The notes below the pieces were generated by a model that was not told the DNA's origin, made no database searches, and saw nothing but the letters and a program-made list of their open reading frames with translations. A stretch of DNA of 33,847 nt, taken from an uncultured Alphaproteobacteria bacterium (GTDB taxonomy: Bacteria; Pseudomonadota; Alphaproteobacteria; RF32; CAG-239). Below, in pieces: positions 16,197-24,557 of the stretch (its first letter is position 1; the number at the start of each line of letters is the position of its first letter). Location: contig CALXPT010000018.1 of the NCBI GenBank assembly GCA_944390355.1, positions 1 through 33,847 of the forward strand. Direction: 5' to 3'. The position numbers and the translations under genes were made by a program.

Positions 16197-16877
16197 ATGA
16201 ATAATGCTCCTAAAATTGCGGTTCTTCTTTCCGGTTGCGGTGTTTATGACGGCTCGGAAATTCATGAGGCCGTTTCTTTGTTGTTGGCTCTTGATGAAAG
16301 AGGCTTTGAATATCAATGTTTTGCGCCTAATACATGGCAGGCTCGGACAATGGATCATTTTACCGGTGAGGCTACGGCTGTGGCCGGTGATGCCGATAAT
16401 CGTAATGTGTTGGCGGAATCGGCTCGTATTGCTCGCGGGGATATCAAAGATTTGAAGGAATTTGATGCTCGTGAATTTGATGGTTTGATTTTGCCGGGGG
16501 GATTTGGCGCGGCTTTGAACTTGTCTGATTTTGCCGTTAAAGGGCCTGCTTGTGATGTTAATGTTGAGGTTGAACGCGCCTTAAAAGATGCTTATAAAGA
16601 AGGAATTATTATCGGAGCCATGTGTATCGCACCCGTGGTCCTTGCCCGTGTTTTGGGGGCTTCTCATATCAAACTTACTATCGGAAATGATAAAGATATG
16701 GCTTTGGGAATCCAAAAAATGGGGGCCATTCATCAAAATTGTGCCGCAGATGAAGTTTGTGTGGATGATGAACATCGAATTGTCAGCGTGCCGGCTTATA
16801 TGCTTGCCAAATCAATTAAAGAAGTAGCACGCGGTGCGCAAAATTTGATAGATGCCGTTGTCGATTTGTTGGTATGA
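16197..16877 (+). CDS. elbB: ElbB-like DJ-1/PfpI family glyoxalase
   Basis: The N-terminal KIAVLLSGCGVYDGSEIHEAV and YQCFAPNTWQ, the DGLILPGGFGAALNL glycine loop and the nucleophile-elbow Cys C143 (GAMCIAP) are typical of ElbB (isoprenoid-biosynthesis-like protein with amidotransferase-like domain). Enzymes of this group have been reported to detoxify glyoxal. ATG 16197 is preferred to 16188 because AAAGGA (16183-16188) lies 8 nt upstream of it and would overlap the earlier one. 226 aa is the usual length. Its 'isoprenoid' name and its place opposite the ispH operon may be coincidence. Confidence 0.9.
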   Translation: MNNAPKIAVLLSGCGVYDGSEIHEAVSLLLALDERGFEYQCFAPNTWQARTMDHFTGEATAVAGDADNRNVLAESARIARGDIKDLKEFDAREFDGLILPGGFGAALNLSDFAVKGPACDVNVEVERALKDAYKEGIIIGAMCIAPVVLARVLGASHIKLTIGNDKDMALGIQKMGAIHQNCAADEVCVDDEHRIVSVPAYMLAKSIKEVARGAQNLIDAVVDLLV

Positions 16878-16887
16878 TTTTAAGTAT

Positions 16888-16919
16888 AAAAAAAGTTCCT
16901 TTTTTAAGGAACTTTTTTT
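16888..16919. terminator. Bidirectional terminator
   Basis: Stem AAAAAAAGTTCCTT / AAGGAACTTTTTTT with a short T loop, giving A-run on one side and T-run on the other. Serves both the elbB-like gene and the leftward DUF2934 gene. Confidence 0.88.
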
Positions 16920-16939
16920 GTTGTGATTGCATCTAAAAA

Positions 16940-17200
16940 TTATTTAGATTTTTTGGCATTTTTAGATTTATTTGCAGTTGTTTTGGTTGAACTTTTTTTC
17001 AATGCAGCTGCTTTCAGGGTAGATGTTTTAATGCTTGTAGTTTTGCTGGTCGTATTCTTTTTGCTGCAGTTGCAAGAAGAGAGCTGTTCAATAGCAGCGT
17101 TCCAATCTTGGAGAGAGCTATTGGCCGGACAGCCGGCATTTTTCCAAATGTAGTAAGCAGCTTCTCTGATTGCATCTTCATTCAAATTGTAATTTTTCAT
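16940..17200 (-). CDS. DUF2934 protein with Lys-rich histone-like tail
   Basis: Residues ~1-40 match DUF2934 (IREAAYYIWKNAGCPANSSLQDW...), a short helical domain of unknown role. From about residue 48 the protein is almost only Lys, Thr, Ser, Ala and Asn, resembling bacterial histone-H1-like tails that bind DNA loosely. Two or three cysteines lie between the parts. The start is ATG 17200, with GGAG 9 nt before it; the TTG five codons upstream would overlap the ribosome site. A nucleoid-associated role is inference from composition only. Confidence 0.75.
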   Translation of the reverse strand: MKNYNLNEDAIREAAYYIWKNAGCPANSSLQDWNAAIEQLSSCNCSKKNTTSKTTSIKTSTLKAAALKKSSTKTTANKSKNAKKSK

Positions 17201-17387
17201 TTCTAAAATCTCCAAAATTAGGTTTATATCAAAAACAAGATAAGTATATCGGTAATGTGTTAAAAAAATATTACTAATATTATATTTTTTTTATTTTTTT
17301 TGAATCTTTTTTTTATGTTTATTCAATAGGTTGTATTTATTTAATGCTTTGTTAAAAGTATATGTGTGATATTTTTTTATAAAATAA

Positions 17388-17416
17388 TGAACTTTTATAA
17401 ATCTTGTGTCGTTATA
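17388..17416 (+). promoter_or_regulatory. ECF-type promoter P1 (TGAAC-N17-CGTTATA)
   Basis: TGAAC (17388-17392), 17-bp spacer (17393-17409), CGTTATA (17410-17416). It matches the (G)GAAC / CGTT pattern known for many ECF sigma factors, and matches P2 at 17859-17887 in both hexamers and spacer. It lies 30 nt before the secreted-protein start. Confidence 0.7.
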
Positions 17417-17445
17417 GCTTGTGTAAAATCTTTTACGGAGAGAGA

Positions 17446-17850
17446 ATGTTAAAGAAAATTACAGTTATGACAACTTTATTAATGTTAATGACATCACCGT
17501 CTTTGGTCTATGCCGGAGAACACGGGCATAAGCCCCCTAAACCTCACGGGGCTCCTGCAGTTGTGTTTCATCATCCGCATTATGGTTTCCCGAAGCGCAA
17601 TATAAAAGTTCATTATAATCGCGGCGATTTTGTGTTGGGCGGGGTTGTGGCCGGTGTTGTCGGAGGGGTCGTCAGTTCGGTTCTTAATTCCGGTCAATCT
17701 GCCCAGATCTATTCACAGCCGGTTAATTATGTTGTTCCCGAAAAAACTATTAACAATACCATTGTTTATTCCGTGCCGACGCAGCAAAATTGTACAACTT
17801 ATGTTTCGGCTGTCGGCGGAACTACTCAGCACTGTATCGTTTCTTATTAA
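17446..17850 (+). CDS. Secreted His/Gly-rich small protein
   Basis: 134 aa; signal peptide MLKKITVMTTLLMLMTS..., cleaved near VYA-G (residue ~24). The mature part starts with a His/Pro-rich stretch (EHGHKPPKPHGAPAV, HHPHYGF), then a glycine-zipper-like hydrophobic segment (LGGVVAGVVGGVVSSVL) and a tail with two Cys. A periplasmic or outer-membrane location is likely. The His richness would suit metal contact, but no family is recognised. ATG 17446 has CGGAGAG 5-8 nt upstream. Its promoter P1 matches that of the sigma operon just downstream. Confidence 0.75.
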   Translation: MLKKITVMTTLLMLMTSPSLVYAGEHGHKPPKPHGAPAVVFHHPHYGFPKRNIKVHYNRGDFVLGGVVAGVVGGVVSSVLNSGQSAQIYSQPVNYVVPEKTINNTIVYSVPTQQNCTTYVSAVGGTTQHCIVSY

Positions 17851-17858
17851 AAAATTTT

Positions 17859-17887
17859 TGAACATTTTGTTTTAGATTTTCGTTATA
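17859..17887 (+). promoter_or_regulatory. ECF-type promoter P2 (TGAAC-N17-CGTTATA)
   Basis: TGAAC (17859-17863), 17-bp spacer (17864-17880), CGTTATA (17881-17887). Same elements and spacing as P1. It would start transcription around 17892-17895, just before the AAGGAG ribosome site (17896-17901) of the small membrane protein. Suggests autoregulation of the sigma operon. Confidence 0.7.
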
Positions 17888-17907
17888 AGAAACGTAAGGA
17901 GAAATTT

Positions 17908-18162
17908 ATGAATGATATTTCTGATTTAATTAAAGAGGCTAAGCCGATGTATTTTTCGCGCAAACGCCGCCGTAAAGCAATTAAAGCCGGTTTGGCTACC
18001 ATTGTTTGTTTACTGGCTTTTACTTGGTTTAATCCGTATTCTTACAATTCTTATAATGAGTATGATTATTGGACAAGCGAAATTGCTTATATTGAAAATG
18101 GCTCCGTGGTTTCCGATATGGGGCTGCCGGTCGATGAATATGGGTTGCTGATGGTTGTTTAA
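17908..18162 (+). CDS. Small single-pass membrane protein in anti-sigma position
   Basis: 84 aa. The cytoplasmic N-terminus (~26 aa) has a basic patch FSRKRRRKAIKAG, followed by one membrane helix (about 28-42), then a Tyr/Asn/Glu-rich periplasmic tail. AAGGAG at 17896-17901 supports ATG 17908. Its stop (18160-18162) lies 4 nt before the sigma factor ATG, so the two are probably translationally coupled. A small membrane protein just upstream of an ECF sigma factor would fit an anti-sigma or signalling partner. It has no zinc-binding HxxxCxxC motif and no known anti-sigma domain, so this is inference. Confidence 0.7.
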   Translation: MNDISDLIKEAKPMYFSRKRRRKAIKAGLATIVCLLAFTWFNPYSYNSYNEYDYWTSEIAYIENGSVVSDMGLPVDEYGLLMVV

Positions 18163-18166
18163 GTTC

Positions 18167-18664
18167 ATGAAAGATGTTATTCAACAAAATAAAAGCCGTA
18201 TTCGCGCTATTATTAAAAAAATTACCGGTTCTTATAATGAAGATTTGGAACAGGATGTTTATATTAAAACTTGGCGCAATATGGATAAATATAAACCTGA
18301 TGAGGGGAAATTTTCCAGTTGGGTTTCGGCTTTAACCGTTAATGTGTGCAAGGATTATTTTAAGTCCAAATTTTATCATCAAAATGCTGATAGTGCAGAA
18401 GATGAAATCTTTGAAAATTTGGCTGAAGCTAAACCCTTGCCCGAGGAGGTGCTCACTCAAAAAGAAAGGCAAAAAATTATTTTGAAGGCAATTGATTCTT
18501 TGCCTAAAAAAATGAGGCAGGTGGTTGAATTTTATGAATTTGAGGAACTCTCTTATGAGTGTATTGCTCAAAAGCTTAAAGAACCTGTCGGGACTGTTAA
18601 ATCACGATTGTTTAATGCCAGAAAAATTTTGGCGGAAAAACTTAAATTTTTACAAGGAGATTAA
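18167..18664 (+). CDS. ECF-family RNA polymerase sigma factor
   Basis: 165 aa with only regions 2 and 4, as in ECF sigmas. Region 2 (about 10-70) contains YNEDLEQDVYIKTWRNMDKY and FSSWVSALTVNVCKDYFKSK; region 4 (about 111-157) contains LPKKMRQVVEFYEFEELSYE and the HTH with VGTVKSRLFNARKIL. It directs RNA polymerase to its own promoter class, likely P1 and P2 upstream. Start: ATG 18167; TTG 18155, overlapping the previous stop, is an alternative. Neither has a strong ribosome site, fitting coupling to the upstream gene. The LTxxQ gene follows after 2 nt. Confidence 0.93.
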   Translation: MKDVIQQNKSRIRAIIKKITGSYNEDLEQDVYIKTWRNMDKYKPDEGKFSSWVSALTVNVCKDYFKSKFYHQNADSAEDEIFENLAEAKPLPEEVLTQKERQKIILKAIDSLPKKMRQVVEFYEFEELSYECIAQKLKEPVGTVKSRLFNARKILAEKLKFLQGD

Positions 18665-18666
18665 TT

Positions 18667-19161
18667 ATGAAAAAAACTTTGTTAACTTTACTTTGTGCTA
18701 CTTCCATGTTAAGCGGAATTGCCGTCGTACAGGCAAAAGATAAAGCCGATATGCTGCCTCCGCCGCCTCCTCAAGATGAAATGAACCTTACTTATGAAGG
18801 CAAAGCCCCCGAACATAAAAAGTTTGATAAAAAAGACTTTGAAAAAATGCAGGAGAAAATGAATGAAAAATTGGCTCAGGATTTGGGCTTAACCGAAGAG
18901 CAACAAAAACAGGCCGAAAAAATCCGCGAACAAGGCAAGAAAAAAATGAAGCCTTTGATGAAGGAAATGCGCGAACTCAGAAAAGAAATGGATGAGGTAC
19001 GCAAGGAAAATATGGAAGAGTTTGAAGAAATCTTAACACCTGAACAAAAGGCTCAATTCGATAAGCTCAAAAAAGAACGGGGCGAAAAGTTTAAAAAACA
19101 TCAAGAAAAGAAAAAGCATGATAAAATGAAGAAGAGAAAACACGACAAGGATGATGATTAA
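18667..19161 (+). CDS. Spy/CpxP-like LTxxQ periplasmic protein
   Basis: 164 aa; signal peptide with cleavage after VQA (residue 23), a Pro-rich linker (PPPPPQ), then a long charged helical region. It contains two LTxxQ-type motifs (LTEEQ at 75-79, LTPEQ at 123-127), as in Spy, CpxP, ZraP and CnrX-like proteins, which act as periplasmic chaperones or metal/stress sensors. The C-terminus is extremely basic then acidic (KKKHDKMKKRKHDKDDD), His/Asp-rich and possibly metal-binding. Last gene of the sigma operon (ribosome site AAGGAG at the end of the sigma gene). A terminator follows. Confidence 0.85.
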   Translation: MKKTLLTLLCATSMLSGIAVVQAKDKADMLPPPPPQDEMNLTYEGKAPEHKKFDKKDFEKMQEKMNEKLAQDLGLTEEQQKQAEKIREQGKKKMKPLMKEMRELRKEMDEVRKENMEEFEEILTPEQKAQFDKLKKERGEKFKKHQEKKKHDKMKKRKHDKDDD

Positions 19162-19180
19162 ACATCTCTGATTGAAAAAT

Positions 19181-19210
19181 ACCGAGTTCTTTGTGAACTC
19201 GGTTTTTTTT
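19181..19210 (+). terminator. Intrinsic terminator of the sigma operon
   Basis: Perfect 9-bp stem ACCGAGTTC / GAACTCGGT, 5-nt loop, then eight T. Confidence 0.92.
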
Positions 19211-19235
19211 GCGGATTTTTCGAGTGATTGATGTG

Positions 19236-19264
19236 TTGACTTTATTAAGACAATGTCTTATTTT
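19236..19264 (+). promoter_or_regulatory. Promoter with embedded palindromic operator, for the U32 gene
   Basis: TTGACT (19236-19241), 17-bp spacer, TATTTT (19259-19264). The palindrome TAAGAC-AAT-GTCTTA (19246-19260) fills most of the spacer and touches the -10. A repressor bound there would block RNA polymerase. Promoter placement fits, 37 nt before ATG 19301. Confidence 0.55.
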
Positions 19265-19300
19265 GAACAAAATTGAGTAATTGTTTTGAAATTAAAAAAT

Positions 19301-21571
19301 ATGATTAAAGAACTTTTAGCCCCCGCCGGAGATATTGAAGCCGGTTATGCCGCCCTTTATTATGGTGCAGATGCCGTTTATTTGGGGTTGCAAAAATTTT
19401 CGGCTCGTGCCACCGCAACCAATTTTAGTCCCGACAATTTGAATGAGTTTGTCGGTTATGCCCATTCTTTAAATCCTAAACGTAAGGTGTTTGTTGCGAT
19501 TAATACCGTGGTGCAAGAAAGCGAACTTGATGATTTGCTTGAGACTTTGGCTATTTGTTCTCGTTGCTGTGTCGATGGTGTGATTGTTCAAGATTTGGGT
19601 GTGGCAAAAATCGTGCGGGATTTTTATCCCGAGCTTGAACTGCATGCAAGTACTCAGATGGCCGTTCATAATAAAGACGGGGCTTTGGCTTTGCAAAAAT
19701 TTGGTTTTAAACGGGTAGTCGCGGCGCGCGAACTTTCTCAAAATGAAATTGCCGAAATTGCTGCCATTCCAAATTTGGAGGTCGAAGCTTTTGTTCACGG
19801 GGCGTTATGCTATTCTTACAGCGGGTTGTGTTTGTTTTCTTCCATGGAAACAGGTCGCAGCGCTAACCGCGGCAAATGTTTGTATCCTTGTCGGGCTCTT
19901 TTTAAGGGTGAGGAGGGCGAAAAACATTATTTCTCCATGAAAGACATGGCTTTGGCTCGTGATGTGCTTAAAATGCCGGCTTATTCTTTGAAAATTGAAG
20001 GGCGTAAAAAAACGGCTCTTTATGTTGCGGCCGTAACCGATTTTTATCGGCGGTTGCTCGACGGTAAAGGTGAAGATTATAATCGAGCCGAGAATATTAA
20101 GCAGATTTTTTCTCGTCCGTGGTGTCAATTCCATTTCAACGGACGTGATAAAAATGTTGTCGACCGTGATTATATCGGGCACAGAGGTTTGAATATCGGG
20201 CAAATCAAAAAGTGTTCTCCTAAGAGTTTTACTTTTATCTCAAATCATTATGTGGCTCGCCATGACGGTATACAGATTGATGTTTCCGGTGAAGAAAAGC
20301 CTTTCGGATTTTCGCTTCAAAAAATGAAGGTTAAGGGAAAATTTGTGTTCGAGGCACAAAAGGGCGATGAGGTCGAAATTTTTTTGCCGACTCAAAGTCC
20401 GGTTCTGAATGTGGGGGATAATGTTTATTTGGCGTCGGCTACGATGGTTAAAGGGGCATATCCTTACATGAAACCCAAACCAAATGAGTATTTGCAACGG
20501 CAGTCGGTTGATGTGGATGTTGTTGTTTCTTCAAACAAAATCTCGGCGGTTTCCAAAGGAGTTTGTGTTGAAACTCAAGGTGTTTTTGAGAAAGCCAAAG
20601 ATGCTGCCAAAATTACGCAAGCTATTGAAGCGGCTTTTGCCAAAGTTGGTGATACGCCGTTTGGACTCGGGCATATTCATATTCATAATCCCGAAGAATT
20701 GTTTGTTCCGGTTTCATACTTAAATGATTTAAGGCGGCGGCTTTATGCTTTGCTTCCGGTCGAATCCGGCAAAAAAGTTGATTTGCCGAAATTTGATGTT
20801 CGCAAAATGTCTGTGCCTCAATGGGTGGTGAAAAGTGATGATGCACAGCTGCTTTGTTCGGGCAAATTTGATGATGCCGATGAGATTATCTATCTCTTAT
20901 ATGAAGGTTCTCAGCCCGATGATGTGGTATCTTTGCCTAGAAACAAAATTCGTCTTGCTTTGCCGGCGGTTTGTCGTCAGGAAAATTTGTGGCACAAAAA
21001 AATAGAATCGTTTCTTAATGCCGGTTTCAAAAAGTGGGAAATTGCCAATTATTGGGGAATCCATGCGCTTCCGTCCCAAGGAATTGATTTGAGCTTCGGG
21101 CGGGAAATCTATATGCTCAATTCTTACGGTATTGCCGCGGCCAAGGAAATGGGGGCGAAGAGAGTTTGTTTGTCTGTTGAAGATACGTTTCCTAATGTTC
21201 AAAACCTTATTGAAAAGTCCTCCGTGCCGGTGGCTTTGATTTTGTATGAAGATGTGCCTTTGTTTACCAGCGCGGTTTGTATTCGCTCTAATCCGTGTTC
21301 GCAATGTCTGAAGGGTGAAAAGTGGATGTCTTTGCAGAGAGACGGGCGGTTATATAATGTCTTGTCTCGAAATTGCCAAACTTATGTATTTGACAATAAA
21401 CCGTTTGTTTTTAATGACGCTTATTTGAATTTGAAGCCTGATTTTTATCAAGTTGATTTTATATATAAAAAATATGATTGCGATGAGGCTTTGCTGATTT
21501 GGAAAAATCTTCGTTGCGGGAAGTCCGTTCTTTCTGATATGCATGGCAATTTGCAACGCGGGCAAATTTAA
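19301..21571 (+). CDS. U32 family (RlhA-like) protein
   Basis: 756 aa. The N-terminal LLAPAGDIEAGYAALYYGADAVYLGL is the U32 barrel start. HASTQMAVHN and EVEAFVHGALCYSYSGLC follow. Four cysteines C170, C177, C193 and C197 (ending GKCLYPCR) are the U32 iron-sulphur ligand set. The C-terminal ~350 residues with the Cys-rich end fit the long U32 forms carrying DUF3656. Members act in RNA hydroxylation: E. coli RlhA modifies 23S rRNA C2501; others (TrhP) act on tRNA; older annotations call it a collagenase-type peptidase. Which RNA is modified here is unknown. ATG 19301 lacks a good ribosome site; TTG 19286 is an alternative. Confidence 0.9.
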   Translation: MIKELLAPAGDIEAGYAALYYGADAVYLGLQKFSARATATNFSPDNLNEFVGYAHSLNPKRKVFVAINTVVQESELDDLLETLAICSRCCVDGVIVQDLGVAKIVRDFYPELELHASTQMAVHNKDGALALQKFGFKRVVAARELSQNEIAEIAAIPNLEVEAFVHGALCYSYSGLCLFSSMETGRSANRGKCLYPCRALFKGEEGEKHYFSMKDMALARDVLKMPAYSLKIEGRKKTALYVAAVTDFYRRLLDGKGEDYNRAENIKQIFSRPWCQFHFNGRDKNVVDRDYIGHRGLNIGQIKKCSPKSFTFISNHYVARHDGIQIDVSGEEKPFGFSLQKMKVKGKFVFEAQKGDEVEIFLPTQSPVLNVGDNVYLASATMVKGAYPYMKPKPNEYLQRQSVDVDVVVSSNKISAVSKGVCVETQGVFEKAKDAAKITQAIEAAFAKVGDTPFGLGHIHIHNPEELFVPVSYLNDLRRRLYALLPVESGKKVDLPKFDVRKMSVPQWVVKSDDAQLLCSGKFDDADEIIYLLYEGSQPDDVVSLPRNKIRLALPAVCRQENLWHKKIESFLNAGFKKWEIANYWGIHALPSQGIDLSFGREIYMLNSYGIAAAKEMGAKRVCLSVEDTFPNVQNLIEKSSVPVALILYEDVPLFTSAVCIRSNPCSQCLKGEKWMSLQRDGRLYNVLSRNCQTYVFDNKPFVFNDAYLNLKPDFYQVDFIYKKYDCDEALLIWKNLRCGKSVLSDMHGNLQRGQI

Positions 21572-21630
21572 TTATCTTATATTTGTTTTTTTCGAAATAA
21601 TATTTTTCTGTTTTTTCCTCGTTTTAAAAA

Positions 21631-21661
21631 ACGCCTTGATTCACTTTTCAAGGCGTATTTT
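21631..21661. terminator. Bidirectional terminator
   Basis: Perfect 9-bp stem ACGCCTTGA (21631-21639) / TCAAGGCGT (21648-21656) with T-rich flank to the right and A-run to the left, between the convergent U32 and TPR genes. Confidence 0.88.
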
Positions 21662-21664
21662 TCT

Positions 21665-23476
21665 TTATTTCTGCGCAGATTTTTTATCTTCAGAAGAAAG
21701 ATTTTGCAAAATCGTATGGATTTTTTCTTCGTCATGCGGCAGAACCTTGGCTTTCTTCATCCCTTCATTGATTTTATCTTTTATCTCATCCATGTCAACT
21801 TCTTTGGAATCGTCCTTCATCTTGAGCGTATGTTTCCATTGAAATGTAGCTTCTTCTTTTCGGCCGGCTTGCCAATAAGCATCGCCTAAATGCGCGCAGA
21901 TGAGCGCATTGGCCGGTTCAAGTTCCGAGGCTTTTTCCAGATAACTGACGGCGTCATCATAGCGACCAAGTTTGTATAAAGCCCAGCCCAGACTGTCGGC
22001 AATGTGTCCGTCCGAGGGAGCCTGATTATAGGCATCGACAATCAATTCCAATGCTTCTTCAATGTTGGTTCCCTGTTTTATCCAACTATATGCCAGATAG
22101 TTTTGGACGTAGTAATGATTATCACTTATCTTTAAGGCTTGTTTGAAGGTTTTTTCGGCTTGTTTCCAGTCGCCGCTTTGTTCGTATGAAATTCCTAATG
22201 CGTAGTAGATAACCCATGTGTTTGCATCTACTTTTTTCATTAAAGACAGAGCCTTTTTATAATACGGAATGGCTTCCGAATATTTTTCTCTTAAGCGCAG
22301 AACATCACCCAAATCCAAGTTAATTTGAAAATTGTCGGGGTTTTCCTCCAGCAGTGAACGTAGCAGAATTTCCGCGGCTTCGTAATCTTCAAGCGCAACA
22401 TAATCGGTTGCTTTTTTGATTTGTATTGAATTGTAGGTTAGGGATGTTTGCGGAATTTCGTCATAGATTTTTATTGCGTCGGCATACATCTCGCGGCTTT
22501 CCAGTATGTCGGCCAACATCAATTTGGCTAAATCATTTTGCGGGTTTGCGTAGACCGAAAGACAAATGAATATGTGGGCTATGTCCGTGCCGGCGGTAAC
22601 TTGACGCATGTTGGCGGCAATGTTGAACAATGCGTCTGACATACCGACATCTGCGCTGTCAATAATTGCGGCGGTTTGCTCCGGGGTGGCTTCTTTGTTT
22701 TGTTCTTCAAGCTGTTTGAGCATGTCAATCAGCAATCTTTCATCATTGAATTTTTGCGATAAAGCCAAGGCTTTGTCTTTTTGATTGGTGCGGATATAAA
22801 AATTGGTGATGATTTGGAGCGCACGGAAAGACATTTCGGTTGTTTCGTCATTAATTATGACTTCATAGTGCTTTTGTGCCGCTTGGTTGCGCCCGAAGTA
22901 GTCATTAATCATGCCGGCTTCGATGTTATAAAGTCCCTTAAAGGCCGGATCTTTGGCTAACGGTGAAAGAGCCTGCAAGGCTTTATCCGGTTTGCCCATG
23001 CCGGCATAAACCCATGATGATAACAAGGGGGTAATAAACTCTTTGTATATCGGGTTGCCTCCCATACGTTCCAGAGAGCTTAACGCTTCGGGATAAAAGC
23101 CTTTTTTCATGTTGTCTATTGCAATGATTATATGCGTGAAATTGTTGTTGTCTCCGTTCTTTTGAGCGGTAAGGGCGAATTTTGCCGCTTCTTCTATCCG
23201 GCCCTGAGAGGCCAGAATAACATAAACCCGACCCAAAAGTTCGGCATTGTTCGGGTCGTTTTGCAATGTTTTCATGTAATAATTTGCCGCAGAATTAAAG
23301 TCTTTCCTTAAATGGGCGACTCTACCGGCCAGATAGGCTCCGTAGTTCTTGCCTTCGGGAAGGGTGTTGTTTATGGTAATTATCGTATCCTTCTCGGCAA
23401 TAATGCTCTTATTGGCGCAAGAATTGAAAATAAGCAGGCTGATTATTACGATAACGCTGCTGACATATTTGGTCAT
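21665..23476 (-). CDS. TPR-repeat lipoprotein
   Basis: 603 aa. A signal peptide ends at a lipobox FNS-C (C20), so it is probably lipid-anchored in the periplasm. The rest is a long series of TPR helical pairs, clearest at YYMKTLQNDPNNAELLGRVY, the C-terminal IPYYKKALSLMKKVDANTWV, AEKTFKQALKISDNHYYVQN and AVSYLEKASELEPANALICA. TPR arrays serve as protein-protein scaffolds, and in envelope lipoproteins they often aid outer-membrane or cell-wall assembly; the partner here is unknown. ATG 23476 has GGGATA about 10 nt upstream. Diverges from the uracil-DNA glycosylase gene. Confidence 0.88.
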   Translation of the reverse strand: MTKYVSSVIVIISLLIFNSCANKSIIAEKDTIITINNTLPEGKNYGAYLAGRVAHLRKDFNSAANYYMKTLQNDPNNAELLGRVYVILASQGRIEEAAKFALTAQKNGDNNNFTHIIIAIDNMKKGFYPEALSSLERMGGNPIYKEFITPLLSSWVYAGMGKPDKALQALSPLAKDPAFKGLYNIEAGMINDYFGRNQAAQKHYEVIINDETTEMSFRALQIITNFYIRTNQKDKALALSQKFNDERLLIDMLKQLEEQNKEATPEQTAAIIDSADVGMSDALFNIAANMRQVTAGTDIAHIFICLSVYANPQNDLAKLMLADILESREMYADAIKIYDEIPQTSLTYNSIQIKKATDYVALEDYEAAEILLRSLLEENPDNFQINLDLGDVLRLREKYSEAIPYYKKALSLMKKVDANTWVIYYALGISYEQSGDWKQAEKTFKQALKISDNHYYVQNYLAYSWIKQGTNIEEALELIVDAYNQAPSDGHIADSLGWALYKLGRYDDAVSYLEKASELEPANALICAHLGDAYWQAGRKEEATFQWKHTLKMKDDSKEVDMDEIKDKINEGMKKAKVLPHDEEKIHTILQNLSSEDKKSAQK

Positions 23477-23639
23477 TTGTTGTTTATCCCATAATTTTAA
23501 TGCAAATTATTTATGCTTGATTTTTTGTTGCTATAGTTTACTTACTTTTTTTTCATCATACAATATGATTTTTGAAGTTTTGTACATGTTCTATATATTT
23601 ATGCTTGCAAAATCTTTGTTTTGAGTCTAGCTTGACATT

Positions 23640-24455
23640 ATGAATGATGAAGGTTTGAGTTTAAGATATATTTTGGATTGGTATAATTGGGCCGGTGTTG
23701 ATGAGACCGTCGGTGATGAGCCTTTGTCTTTAAATCCTAAAAAAACACAAGATGTCCTTAAGAGGGCTTTGCCCAAAGTTGAACTTTCTGCTCAGAAAGT
23801 TGTTGCTGATAATGTTGATGTTCGTAAGGCTACAACCGATTTGGCTCAGGCGACTCTGGATGCTAAGCATAATGCACGCGAATTGTGCAAAAAAGCGGCA
23901 AATTTGGAGGAATTGAAAAATCTGGTTGAGCATTTTGATGGTTGTGCTTTGAAACTTACTGCTAATAAAACTGTGTTCGGTGCCGGTAAAGCTCATGCCA
24001 AAATTATGTTTGTCGGTGAAGCTCCGGGGGCCGATGAAGATAGAATCGGAGAGCCGTTTGTCGGAAGAAGCGGGCATCTGCTTGATAAAATTATTCAATC
24101 CATTGCTTTGAGCAGGGATGATGTGTATATCACAAATGTTTTGCCGTGGCGTCCTCCGGGGAACAGAACTCCTACCGAGGCCGAAGTGGCTGTTTGTTTG
24201 CCGTTCTTAAAAAGGCATATCGAACTCGTTTCTCCCGATGTTATCGTCTTGCTCGGCGGAGCGGCCGCTAATGCTCTCTTTGATAATCAGGAATCTATTT
24301 CTAAATTAAGAGGAAAGTGGCTGGAGTATGTTTTGCCTGATGAACGTATTATTCCTGCAATCGCTACTTTCCATCCTGCCTATCTCCTCCGTAACTCCGC
24401 TCAAAAAGCTAAGGTGTGGAGCGATTTCTTGCGCTTGAAAAAGAAAATTTTTTAG
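23640..24455 (+). CDS. Uracil-DNA glycosylase, family 4-like
   Basis: Excises uracil from DNA in base-excision repair. Motif 1 is at about 126-140 (GEAPGADEDRIGEPFVGRSG). The middle is NVLPWRPPGNRTPTEAEVAVC. The C-terminal leucine-loop motif HPAYLLR has H245. Family 4 enzymes bind a 4Fe-4S cluster with four Cys; here only C102 (DGCALK) of the usual N-terminal Cys pair is visible, so the cluster may be altered or absent, as in some alphaproteobacterial forms. The N-terminal ~95 residues (LRYILDWYNWAGVDETVGDE) are the extension common in this group. ATG 23640 lacks a clear ribosome site. Confidence 0.9.
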   Translation: MNDEGLSLRYILDWYNWAGVDETVGDEPLSLNPKKTQDVLKRALPKVELSAQKVVADNVDVRKATTDLAQATLDAKHNARELCKKAANLEELKNLVEHFDGCALKLTANKTVFGAGKAHAKIMFVGEAPGADEDRIGEPFVGRSGHLLDKIIQSIALSRDDVYITNVLPWRPPGNRTPTEAEVAVCLPFLKRHIELVSPDVIVLLGGAAANALFDNQESISKLRGKWLEYVLPDERIIPAIATFHPAYLLRNSAQKAKVWSDFLRLKKKIF

Positions 24456-24557
24456 AATTTATCCACCGATGTTTATTTATTTGTTTCTTTAATGGAATTT
24501 TAATTAAAATTAACTTATTATGTCTTCGAGTTATAACTTTATTCGTAGGATTTTGTC

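Noticed and set aside
23631..23642. TTGACA just before the uracil-DNA glycosylase start as a -35 box
   Set aside because: It lies 2 nt before the start codon, so its -10 would be inside the gene and the transcript would lack the start.
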